From Spirochaetaceae bacterium (GTDB lineage: Bacteria > Spirochaetota > Spirochaetia > Treponematales > Breznakiellaceae), in NCBI GenBank assembly GCA_031279965.1, contig JAITHM010000041.1, positions 1 through 12,772 on the forward strand: a DNA stretch of 12,772 nucleotides, read 5' to 3'. The notes under the pieces are model-generated. The model searched no databases, was not told the DNA's origin, and worked only from the letters and a program-made list of their open reading frames with translations. The number at the start of each line of letters is the position of its first letter. The first letter of the stretch is position 1. This document shows, in pieces, positions 6,423 to 12,772 of this stretch. The translations under genes and the position numbers were made by a program.

Positions 6423-7856
6423 ATGGCATTTCCCAAAAAATTTTTATGGGGCGGCGCAATTGCCGCTCATCAGGCTGAGGGCGCGTATTGTGAAGATGGT
6501 AAAGGACTTTCTACCTGCGATGTGATTCATGGCGGCAAAGGACGCATTGCCGAGATTCTTGACCCCAAAGCAATTCGCGCAAACATCGAAAAAGGCGAAG
6601 GATATTTCCCCGAACATATCGCTATCGACTTTTATCACCGCTATAAAGAAGACATTGCTCTGTTTGCCGAGATGGGCTTTAAGGTGTTTCGCACCTCAAT
6701 TTCATGGGCGCGAATTTTCCCCAATGGTGATGATGCCCAACCCAATGAAGCAGGCCTTAAATTTTACGACAATCTCTTTGCTGAATGTGCGAAACACGGC
6801 ATTGAACCGCTTGTAACGCTTTCCCATTGGGAAATGCCAATTACACTTACAGCAAAATATAACGGATGGGCAAGCCGTGCGCTTATTCCGCTTTTTGAAC
6901 GTTATGCAGCAACACTCTTTGAACGCTACAAAAACAGCGTTAACTACTGGCTTACCTTTAATGAAATTAACATGACGCTGCACATGCCTTTTTTAGGCGG
7001 CGGCGTCATCATCGACAATCCTGCGGACAAAGACCGTCTTTCGATGCAAGCCTGTCATAATATGCTTGTGGCGAGCGCCCTTGCGGTTAAAGCCTGCCAT
7101 AAAATAGCCCCCGCCGCAAAAATAGGCAGCATGGTTGCCGCGGCGTGCAGCTATCCATATACTTGCAAACCAGAGGACGTGTGGGAACAGAAAAATATTG
7201 AACGGATGAACTACTATCTCACTGATGTACAAGCACGGGGAGCATACCCCGAATACGCAAAAAAACATCTAGAGCACAAAGGCATCAAGATTGAAATGGA
7301 TGCACAGGATGAAAAACTTTTTGCCGAAAATTGCGTTGATTTTGTAAGCTTTAGTTATTATTCAAGCTGTGCTGTTTCAACAGACCCTGCCATTACCGGC
7401 GTGAAAACTTCCGGTAATATTTTTGGCGGAATTCAAAATCCTCACCTTAAATCATCGGAATGGGGCTGGCAGATTGATCCACTGGGCTTGCGCATAACAC
7501 TAAACTATCTCTATGACCGCTATCAAAAACCTTTATTTATTGTTGAAAATGGATTGGGAGCGAAAGATATTCCCGCCGCCGATGGCATCATTGCCGATGA
7601 TTACCGTATCGATTACCTGCGTGAACATATTAAAGCGATGAAGGCGGCCATCGAAGAAGACGGCGTAGAGCTTTGGGGATATACCACCTGGGGTTGTATT
7701 GATATTATCAGTGCGTCTACCGGAGAAATGTCCAAGCGCTATGGTTTTATCTATGTTGATCGTGATGATTCAGGTAATGGCAGCCTTACTCGCAGCCGCA
7801 AGAAAAGCTTTGCCTGGTATCGTGATGTAATTGCCACTAATGGCGAACAGCTCTAA
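6423..7856 (+). CDS. Glycoside hydrolase family 1, 6-phospho-beta-glucosidase type
   Basis: 477 residues, the usual GH1 length. The enzyme is a cytoplasmic (beta/alpha)8 barrel that hydrolyses 6-phospho-beta-glucosides delivered by PTS import. The GH1 N-terminus FLWGGAIAAHQAEGAY is at 7-22. The acid/base is E181 in LTFNEIN and the nucleophile is E375 in FIVENGLG. The phosphate-binding signature EMSKRYGFIYVD (435-446) with its Ser-Lys-x-Tyr residues separates 6-phospho enzymes from plain beta-glucosidases. RKKSFAWYRDVI (459-470) is the typical C-terminus. GAGGAG (6412-6417) overlaps the upstream stop and sits 5 bases before the ATG. No PTS genes are in the window. It converges on the transporter gene across tandem hairpins. 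Confidence 0.95.
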   Translation: MAFPKKFLWGGAIAAHQAEGAYCEDGKGLSTCDVIHGGKGRIAEILDPKAIRANIEKGEGYFPEHIAIDFYHRYKEDIALFAEMGFKVFRTSISWARIFPNGDDAQPNEAGLKFYDNLFAECAKHGIEPLVTLSHWEMPITLTAKYNGWASRALIPLFERYAATLFERYKNSVNYWLTFNEINMTLHMPFLGGGVIIDNPADKDRLSMQACHNMLVASALAVKACHKIAPAAKIGSMVAAACSYPYTCKPEDVWEQKNIERMNYYLTDVQARGAYPEYAKKHLEHKGIKIEMDAQDEKLFAENCVDFVSFSYYSSCAVSTDPAITGVKTSGNIFGGIQNPHLKSSEWGWQIDPLGLRITLNYLYDRYQKPLFIVENGLGAKDIPAADGIIADDYRIDYLREHIKAMKAAIEEDGVELWGYTTWGCIDIISASTGEMSKRYGFIYVDRDDSGNGSLTRSRKKSFAWYRDVIATNGEQL

Positions 7857-7877
7857 TACGACGCCGGTGAAGCGCCC

Positions 7878-7957
7878 GCGGCCTGCCCGTAATAAGCAGG
7901 CCGCTAGGGTAACGTTTTTAACGTTACCCCCTCCGCTCCGATACAAGGAAACGGAGG
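7878..7957. terminator. Three tandem hairpins between convergent genes
   Basis: Hairpin 1: GCGGCCTGC (7878-7886) with GCAGGCCGC (7896-7904), 9 bp, 9-base loop. Hairpin 2: GGGTAACGTT (7907-7916) with AACGTTACCC (7920-7929), 10 bp, TTT loop. Hairpin 3: CCTCCG (7930-7935) with CGGAGG (7952-7957). They fill the gap between the GH1 stop and the transporter stop. No long T-run follows any stem, so a bidirectional terminator or mRNA 3'-end stabiliser is inferred from position. Confidence 0.65.
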
Positions 7958-7960
7958 TGC

Positions 7961-9286
7961 TTAAACAAGTTGAAGTGCAAGGCTGGAAAAAATCAGTATG
8001 AATGCACCGCCCAGACGGGAAGATACCTGTGCAAAGGGCATCAGTTCCATACGGCGGGCGGCGGAAAGCACGGCAACATCGCCGGTACCGCCCATGTTTG
8101 CCATGCACAGACCGGCGGTAATGGCAGATTCAATCGGGTAAAAACTGACAAGCTTACCCAGAGCGCCTGCGCCAATGATGGCACCCAATACAGTAACTGT
8201 TACCAGCGCAACGTATTGTGGTGTAAGCGCGGTGGCAATTTGATTAAGATCTGTATACCCAATGCCAATACCCACGAGCAGTACGCCGGTTAGATTATTC
8301 ATAACAAACTGAAACCATTGATAACAACAAATTTCAAACTTTTGCGGGAAAAGGCCGAACGCTTTAACAAGGGCAACAGAAAGAATCATCCACGCATAGC
8401 TGTGTACTGCTGGAAAAGCTTTGTTGAGTAGCGCACCGAAAGCAAAAAACGATGTCGCGATAAAAAGACCGGCGGCAATTTGCGTAAGATTGAGCGTGTC
8501 TCGTGCTTTAATGTACGTAGGATCAGGTTCTAGTTCCTTTATTGCTTCTGCGCTTGTTTGCATTAACTTACCATTACCGCTCAATGATTTTGCTGTTTTG
8601 CCCAGCCGGTCAAGCAATCCGCCGCAGATAATCGCAAAGGCATTTCCCAGCGCGACCGCGGGAATCATAATACCAATCATTTCTCCCTGCGGTTTCCCAA
8701 GACTTTCGCTAAAAATCCTTGAGAGCGGAACTGCGCCCGCTCCCATGCCGCCGCCCATAATCGGAATGCCGATAAAGAACACCGCTTCCTTTGCTCCGTA
8801 GCCTGTCACTGCTCCGGTTATCGCAACAAACAAGAGGGCCAGTGCGATACCGCCGGCAAGTGCGGGAAAATACCGGAGCGCGGAACGGATTAACAACTTT
8901 CTATTCATGCCCATAATCGACCCGGTAATAAGCGCCGCTATATAGAAATCAAGAAAACCTTCATCTGCCATAAAATTTTGCATCGTTTTGATTGCTGCTT
9001 CAGGCAAAATTTTGAATGTAACAAGTGCTGCAGAACCAAAAATCGTTACGATCGCCCCGCCGCCCAAAAAAGTCTTGATAAACGGCGCGTTATCGCCAAG
9101 TTTACCATAAATTGTTCCTATCACTATCATCAGCGGGAACGCTCCAATCATCCCTTTGGGAAGTTTGCCCAAAAAAACTGCGGTAAGCACGATCGCACCA
9201 AAAAGCACAAAGTAATACCATGCTATGCCAAACAACTGAAAAGTCTGTTTCTTCTCCTGATTAGCGCCATCTTGTTGTAATGTCAT
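7961..9286 (-). CDS. 2-hydroxycarboxylate transporter (CitS/2HCT family), citrate or malate type
   Basis: 441 residues, matching the ~440-450 of the family. These are inner-membrane secondary transporters moving citrate, malate or related 2-hydroxycarboxylates, usually with Na+ or H+ or by exchange. About eleven hydrophobic segments are visible from residue 21 onward. Both pore-loop GGxG signatures are present: IMGGGMGAGAVPLS (176-189) and NMGGTGDVAVLSA (397-409). The C-terminal signature RRMELMPFAQVSSRLGGA (411-428) includes R424, matching the substrate-binding arginine of CitS. The ion and substrate cannot be fixed from sequence. AAGGAGAG lies just before the ATG at 9286. It is divergent from the WYL regulator, which could control it. 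No citrate-lyase or malic-enzyme gene is nearby in the window. Confidence 0.95.
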   Translation of the reverse strand: MTLQQDGANQEKKQTFQLFGIAWYYFVLFGAIVLTAVFLGKLPKGMIGAFPLMIVIGTIYGKLGDNAPFIKTFLGGGAIVTIFGSAALVTFKILPEAAIKTMQNFMADEGFLDFYIAALITGSIMGMNRKLLIRSALRYFPALAGGIALALLFVAITGAVTGYGAKEAVFFIGIPIMGGGMGAGAVPLSRIFSESLGKPQGEMIGIMIPAVALGNAFAIICGGLLDRLGKTAKSLSGNGKLMQTSAEAIKELEPDPTYIKARDTLNLTQIAAGLFIATSFFAFGALLNKAFPAVHSYAWMILSVALVKAFGLFPQKFEICCYQWFQFVMNNLTGVLLVGIGIGYTDLNQIATALTPQYVALVTVTVLGAIIGAGALGKLVSFYPIESAITAGLCMANMGGTGDVAVLSAARRMELMPFAQVSSRLGGAFILIFSSLALQLV

Positions 9287-9318
9287 ATCTCTCTCCTTAA
9301 ATGTGAAAAATTAAGGCT

Positions 9319-9347
9319 ATTGTATCAAAAACTTACTCCAAGAACAA
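9319..9347 (-). promoter_or_regulatory. Probable promoter of the 2HCT transporter gene
   Basis: On the minus strand TTGTTC (9347-9342) and TACAAT (9324-9319, 5 of 6) are separated by 17 bases. The predicted +1 is near 9312, giving a leader of about 26 bases with AAGGAG before the ATG at 9286, so this is a conventional leadered mRNA. Confidence 0.5.
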
Positions 9348-9434
9348 GACGTATGCCCTAGAGTGTATTTCAGCATTTTGAGGCGCTGTGTTGACTTTAC
9401 CAAATGGCCCGCATTTAATATTTCGCACGCTTTC

Positions 9435-9555
9435 GTATTGTTACGAGGGCGGAACTCCTGCACGTGTGGGATCAGAACAGACCGGAAAGGCGGCTTGCCA
9501 CTTTGAGGACTGCAGTGTGAGGGAGCGTCCCCTTTCCCCCCTCGTTATCGTACTG
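9435..9555. other. Intergenic element with long inverted ends, possible structured RNA or repeat
   Basis: The ends pair: ACGAGGG (9443-9449) with CCCTCGT (9539-9545), extended outward by GTA...TAC with wobble pairs. Inside, GGA-CTCC-TGCA (9451-9462) can pair with TGCA-GGGAG-TCC (9511-9530), and GTGG/CCAC closes an apical region containing ACCGGAAAGGC. The apical part recalls signal-recognition RNA, but the conserved AGCAG side is missing, so I do not call SRP RNA. Strand is unknown. No protein is supported here. Confidence 0.35.
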
Positions 9556-9643
9556 ACCACAGTCCCCCCGTCCCCCAAAATACCGACAGTCGTTGACAGA
9601 TAAATTCCAGCAGTTCTTTGAGCCCGATCTCTTAAATGGTATC

Positions 9644-9672
9644 TCGACATTTTAAGTGAAATATGTTATGCT
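9644..9672 (+). promoter_or_regulatory. Probable promoter of the WYL gene
   Basis: TCGACA (9644-9649, 5 of 6) and TATGCT (9667-9672, 4 of 6) are 17 bases apart. The predicted +1 is 9679, one base before the in-frame ATG at 9680. If correct, the GTG 9656 and ATG 9668 starts would lie upstream of the transcript. Confidence 0.4.
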
Positions 9673-10660
9673 TGAAGCCATGCAGGTAAAAAATAAAAAA
9701 GCGAGCGAAACTATACTCGCGTCGGATCTTACACGGCTTCAATTGATTGACCGTGAAATTGCTTCAGGGTCTTATCCAACGGCTGCAAAACTCGCCAAAT
9801 TGTGCGAGGCAAGCACTACGGTTATTACTCATGATATTGCGTATATGAAAGAAATGCTTGGCGCCCCAATTACGCTTGACGAGAAACGGAAAGGCCTTTG
9901 CTACACGCAGCGGGGGTTTAAACTACCCGATCATGGTATTACCGCAGAGGGCATTACGGCCTTTGCAAAGGCAAAAGAGCTTCTTGCCGCGTACCGGAAA
10001 GCTCCACAGGGCGCTGCTGCAAAGCAGCTTGTTGACGGCATCAGTGCGCCATTTGCCGGAAAATCAGGCTGGTACGAAAATCGCATACTTGTCCAGGATA
10101 TTCCCCACACTCCTTTTGACGAGGTGGTTTGGGCGGTTATTGCATTGGCACTTCGGGATAATCGAGAACTGTCTTTTGAATACAAAGGATTTACTGCAAT
10201 CAAATTCAAGCCCCTGCGTGTGCGCCCATCCCATCTCATTTGTGAACAGGGGGTATGGGTTCTCTATGCCTACGATATTGAACAAAAAAGCCCTTGTACA
10301 TTCCTCCTTTCGCGTATGAAGAAAGTGTGCGTTAGCGGAACACGGTTTGAGCTTCCCAAGGATTCTGTCAAATATGATGGACATTATTTTGCAGTTCTCT
10401 CAAGTGCTAAAAAATACCGCTTCCGTATTTCATTTTCCAAAGAAGCTGCCGAATGGGTCCGTGACCGCACCTGGGCGGGAGACCAGACAATACGAGAAAA
10501 AGAAGGCGGTATTCTTATTGAATTTACCAGCTCTCAATACGAAAAAGTCATGTCATGGATGTTCTCTCAGGGCGGCCTTGCAAAACCGCTCGGCCCTGCT
10601 GATTTCGTTGAAGACTGGCGGGCACGCATGAAAGCGCTGTGGAAACTCTATTGTTCATAA
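9668..10660 (+). CDS. WYL-domain transcriptional regulator
   Basis: 330 residues from ATG 9668. Alternative starts are GTG 9656 and ATG 9680; none has a strong Shine-Dalgarno, and the promoter geometry favours 9680. Residues about 20-82 form an N-terminal winged helix-turn-helix of the DeoR-like type (LQLIDREIASGSYPTAAKLA...TVITHDIAYMKEML). The WYL domain spans about 150-225 (FKPLRVRPSHL, GVWVLYAYD, TFLLSRMKKV), and the WCX extension about 248-325. WYL proteins are ligand-sensing DNA-binding regulators; ligands include nucleic acids or nucleotides in some members. The target is unknown; the divergent 2HCT transporter gene is a candidate (inference). It converges on glnS with 25 bases between stops; the only hairpin there is a 4-bp GGCT/AGCC stem around a T-run (10661-10674). 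Confidence 0.92.
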   Translation: MLEAMQVKNKKASETILASDLTRLQLIDREIASGSYPTAAKLAKLCEASTTVITHDIAYMKEMLGAPITLDEKRKGLCYTQRGFKLPDHGITAEGITAFAKAKELLAAYRKAPQGAAAKQLVDGISAPFAGKSGWYENRILVQDIPHTPFDEVVWAVIALALRDNRELSFEYKGFTAIKFKPLRVRPSHLICEQGVWVLYAYDIEQKSPCTFLLSRMKKVCVSGTRFELPKDSVKYDGHYFAVLSSAKKYRFRISFSKEAAEWVRDRTWAGDQTIREKEGGILIEFTSSQYEKVMSWMFSQGGLAKPLGPADFVEDWRARMKALWKLYCS

Positions 10661-10685
10661 GGCTTTTTTGAGCCGGTTTAAAAAC

Positions 10686-12416
10686 TTATGTGTGCTGCTT
10701 TGAGGAAATCTTGGCCCACGTGTCACGCAATCCAAGCGCTTTGTTAAATACCGGTTTGCCGTCCGCGCTATTTTCGTAGTCGCGGGTAAAATACCCAAGT
10801 CTTTCAAATTGATAGTGCGAAAGCTCTGCCGCGCCTGCCAGCGACGGCTCGGCAAACGCCGTTTCTATCACTTCGACTGATGCGGGATTGAGGTTGTCAA
10901 GGAAAGAACCGCCCGGCGGCACATCCATGGGGCGTTCGGCGGAAAAAAGATAGTCGTAAAGACGCGCTTCAATTGGCAAGGCTGTTGACGTGTTCACCCA
11001 ATGGATTGTCCCCTTGACCTTGCGATTGTCGGCGGCGTTTCCGCCCTTTGTGTGCCGGTCGTAGGTGCACCTGACGGCGGTAATCTGTCCATCAGCGCCT
11101 TTATCAAAACCCGTGCAGGTTACAATATAGCCATAGCGCAGACGTACACTGTTGCCAACAAAAAGCCGGTAATATTTAGGCGGCGGGTTTTCGGCAAAGT
11201 CGCCGGCTTCTATCCAGAGTTCACGGCCAAAGTCCAGCGTACGTGTTCCGGCGGAAGGATCTTCGGGATTGTTCACAGCTTCCATTTTTTCAAGCCTGTC
11301 CTCTGTGCCCCCTTCTCCCCAATTTTCAATGATAAGCTTGAGTGGATGCAGTACTACCATGACACGGGCGGCTTTTTTGTTTAGGTCTTCGCGCAGGCAA
11401 TGTTCAAGCAGAGCAACGTCAACCATGCTGTCGGTTTTTGCAACGCCAATACGCACCATAAAATCGCGTATCGCTTCGGGTGTGTAGCCCCGGCGGCGAA
11501 GGCCCGCCAGCGTGGGCATGCGGGGGTCATCCCAGCCGGAAACACGGTTCTCTTTTACCAGTTGAAGGAGCCAGCGTTTGGAAAGCACTGTCTTGCTGAT
11601 GTTAAGACGCGCAAATTCAATCTGGCGGCTGGGGAAAACTTCGGCTTCGCGGATGAACCAATCGTAGAGTGGCCTGTGAATTTCATATTCAAGCGAACAG
11701 AGCGAATGTGTTATCCCCTCTTTTGCGTCAGAGAGCGGATGAGCGAAGTCGTACATTGGGTAGATGCACCAAGTATCGCCTGTGCGGTAGTGGTGTTCAC
11801 GGCGTATGCGATACATCACCGGATCGCGCATGACAAGATTCGGGTGTGCCATGTCGATTTTTGCCCGCAATGTCTTTGCACCGTCAGCAAATTCTCCCGC
11901 GCGCATACGGGTAAAAAGGTCAATGTTTTCTTCAATGCTCCGATTTCGCCAGGGGCTGTTTTTTCCCGGCGGCGTGTAGGTTATGTTGTGCTTGTCGGGA
12001 ACAGCAGTGCCCCGGTACTGGCGTATTTCGTCTTCGTTAAGATCATCAACATAGGCATTGCCTTTTTTGATAATTTTGACGGCCAGTTCGTAGAGGTATT
12101 CGTAGTAGTCAGAAGCAAAAAATTCATTCTCCCAGCTGAAGCCCAGCCAGGCAATATCCCGTTCAATAGCTTTGACATACGATTCATCTTCTTTTGCAGG
12201 ATTGGTATCGTCCATGCGAAGGTTACAACCGCCACCAAACTTTGCGGCAAGTTGAAAATCAATCGAAAGCGCCTTGCAATGCCCAATGTGAAGCCAGCCG
12301 TTCGGCTCCGGCGGAAAACGCGTCCGCACATAGTTGAAACGTCCGTTTTTTAAATCTTCCTTAATAAACTCGCTGATAAAATCGGAGCTTTCTGTGAGTT
12401 TCCCGCTTTGTTCCAT
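10686..12416 (-). CDS. glnS: Glutaminyl-tRNA synthetase
   Basis: 576 residues from ATG 12416; an in-frame TTG at 12422 lies upstream of the predicted +1. A class I synthetase that charges tRNA-Gln with glutamine in the cytoplasm. The GlnRS-specific FPPEPNGWLHIGH (34-46) contains HIGH at 43-46, and the KMSKS-loop equivalent is VLSKR (277-281). Also seen are LRMDDTNP (66-73) and DFAHPLSDAKEGITHSLCSL (223-242). The C-terminal ~230 residues form the two beta-barrel anticodon-binding domains, with no extra C-terminal domain. The glutaminyl-specific PPEPNG motif argues against GluRS. GlnRS is patchily distributed in bacteria, many of which use GatCAB instead. There is no Shine-Dalgarno; see the promoter entry. 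Confidence 0.97.
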   Translation of the reverse strand: MEQSGKLTESSDFISEFIKEDLKNGRFNYVRTRFPPEPNGWLHIGHCKALSIDFQLAAKFGGGCNLRMDDTNPAKEDESYVKAIERDIAWLGFSWENEFFASDYYEYLYELAVKIIKKGNAYVDDLNEDEIRQYRGTAVPDKHNITYTPPGKNSPWRNRSIEENIDLFTRMRAGEFADGAKTLRAKIDMAHPNLVMRDPVMYRIRREHHYRTGDTWCIYPMYDFAHPLSDAKEGITHSLCSLEYEIHRPLYDWFIREAEVFPSRQIEFARLNISKTVLSKRWLLQLVKENRVSGWDDPRMPTLAGLRRRGYTPEAIRDFMVRIGVAKTDSMVDVALLEHCLREDLNKKAARVMVVLHPLKLIIENWGEGGTEDRLEKMEAVNNPEDPSAGTRTLDFGRELWIEAGDFAENPPPKYYRLFVGNSVRLRYGYIVTCTGFDKGADGQITAVRCTYDRHTKGGNAADNRKVKGTIHWVNTSTALPIEARLYDYLFSAERPMDVPPGGSFLDNLNPASVEVIETAFAEPSLAGAAELSHYQFERLGYFTRDYENSADGKPVFNKALGLRDTWAKISSKQHT

Positions 12417-12422
12417 AAGCAA

Positions 12423-12451
12423 ACTATACCAAGCGTACGCCGCGCTGTCAA
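12423..12451 (-). promoter_or_regulatory. glnS promoter with predicted leaderless start
   Basis: On the minus strand a perfect TTGACA (12451-12446), a 17-base spacer and TATAGT (12428-12423, 5 of 6). Seven bases after the -10 is 12416, the A of the glnS ATG. The sequence before the ATG lacks any Shine-Dalgarno, consistent with a leaderless mRNA. Confidence 0.65.
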
Positions 12452-12461
12452 TTGATCTGTT

Positions 12462-12488
12462 CCCAAATCCAGAGCAAGCTCATTTGGG
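12462..12488. promoter_or_regulatory. Nested palindrome upstream of glnS
   Basis: CCCAAAT (12462-12468) is inverted at 12482-12488 (ATTTGGG), and inside it GAGC (12472-12475) is inverted at 12478-12481. It starts about 10 bases upstream of the glnS -35 in the 110-base gap between two divergent promoters, so it could be a regulator site. Function is inference. Confidence 0.4.
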
Positions 12489-12560
12489 CGCAGTAACAAC
12501 AATCTGAAGGCTTGTTGCTTAAAACTTTCTGTTGAGTCTTGCAATTCTAATGCAATTTGT

Positions 12561-12589
12561 TTGACTCTCTGTCAATATAGTTGTATATT
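12561..12589 (+). promoter_or_regulatory. Strong sigma70-type promoter of the interrupted exported-protein gene
   Basis: TTGACT (12561-12566), 17-base spacer, TATATT (12584-12589). The predicted +1 is near 12596, followed by AAGGAG (12601-12606) and ATG 12613. TTGAC (12561-12565) is inverted at GTCAA (12571-12575), a small dyad over the -35 that could be an operator. Confidence 0.65.
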
Positions 12590-12612
12590 ACACTCAGCTT
12601 AAGGAGACGTTT

Positions 12613-12772
12613 ATGAAAACGATGAAACCCACTGCGAGGCGGGCGGCCGTTGGCAACCAGCAACCGCTCACTAACAATTAATTATTCTCTACCCCCCCCC
12701 CCCCCCCCAAAAAAAAAAAAAAAGAAGCCATACAAACTAGCAGGCGCGTTGCTAGTTCTTGCGGCACTTTTC
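12613..12772 (+). pseudogene. Start of an exported-protein gene interrupted by a C17-A15 insert, cut by the window edge
   Basis: Promoter, AAGGAG and ATG 12613 are all in place, but the frame MKTMKPTARRAAVGNQQ... stops at TAA 12679-12681. After the homopolymer tract another frame encodes KKPYKLAGALLVLAALF (12722-12772), a typical signal-peptide n- and h-region that runs off the window. The two are in different frames and the stop lies before the tract, so tract slippage alone cannot join them. The simplest reading is that an original MKTM-K-KPYKLAG... start was split by about 97 bases. Alternatives are a non-ATG start such as TTG 12650 in the open frame, or a sequence error in the homopolymers. 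Confidence 0.45.
12692..12723 (+). repeat. C17-A15 double homopolymer
   Basis: Seventeen C (12692-12708) directly followed by fifteen A (12709-12723), immediately before the signal-peptide-like codons. It is long enough to be slippage-prone and also hard to sequence accurately. Confidence 0.85.

Noticed and set aside
9465..9500. SRP (4.5S) RNA apical domain
   Set aside because: ACCGGAAAGGC resembles the GGAA loop, but the conserved AGCAG on the 3' side and the CAGG on the 5' side are not in place.
10661..10685. Intrinsic terminator between the WYL gene and glnS
   Set aside because: Only a 4-bp GGCT/AGCC stem with the T-run inside the loop; too weak to call.
11400..12353. 317-aa plus-strand frame
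   Set aside because: Antisense shadow of glnS; the minus strand encodes an unambiguous GlnRS.
12613..12772. Simple on/off phase variation of the exported protein by tract slippage
   Set aside because: The stop in the ATG frame (12679-12681) lies before the homopolymers, so slippage cannot connect that ATG to the signal peptide.

Overview
The window reads as ordinary bacterial chromosome, most likely from a spirochaete of the Treponema type. This assignment is an inference from protein character (RecA with a long Pro/Ala-rich tail, a TraB-family membrane protein, a 2-hydroxycarboxylate transporter, a WYL regulator, bacterial GlnRS) and from the C/G homopolymer tracts in intergenic DNA. No rRNA or tRNA anchors it.

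Layout. (1) 1-2354, plus strand: a TPR protein whose N-terminus lies off the left edge, followed 3 bases later by a TraB/PrgY-family membrane protein. (2) 2386-4622, minus strand: a compact operon recA - yraN - 67-aa protein - Arg/Gly-rich zinc-motif protein, in which every junction overlaps (TAATG, ATGA, then 41 bases). (3) 4623-5342: a long intergenic stretch with a strong plus-strand promoter, a micro-ORF and a C10-T-C6 tract. (4) 5343-7856, plus strand: an AT-rich FkbM-type methyltransferase with an abnormal C-terminal tail, then a GH1 6-phospho-beta-glucosidase. (5) 7878-7957: three tandem perfect hairpins between converging genes. (6) 7961-9286, minus: a CitS-type 2-hydroxycarboxylate transporter, divergent from (7) a WYL-domain transcription factor at 9668-10660. 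(8) 10686-12416, minus: glnS. (9) 12561-12772, plus: a strong promoter and ribosome binding site leading into an exported-protein gene that is interrupted by a C17-A15 tract and cut by the window edge.

The most interesting signals are regulatory. Two recognisable sigma70-type promoters (glnS and the micro-ORF at 5026) place the predicted +1 exactly on the A of an ATG, and a third (WYL gene) places it one base before an ATG. This suggests leaderless transcripts alongside normal Shine-Dalgarno genes. Two C-tracts sit at the starts of reading frames; a one-base change in the first would open a longer frame, as in phase-variable loci. The recA-linked small genes may belong to a DNA-maintenance module. 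No CRISPR array, IS element, phage gene or defence system is visible.
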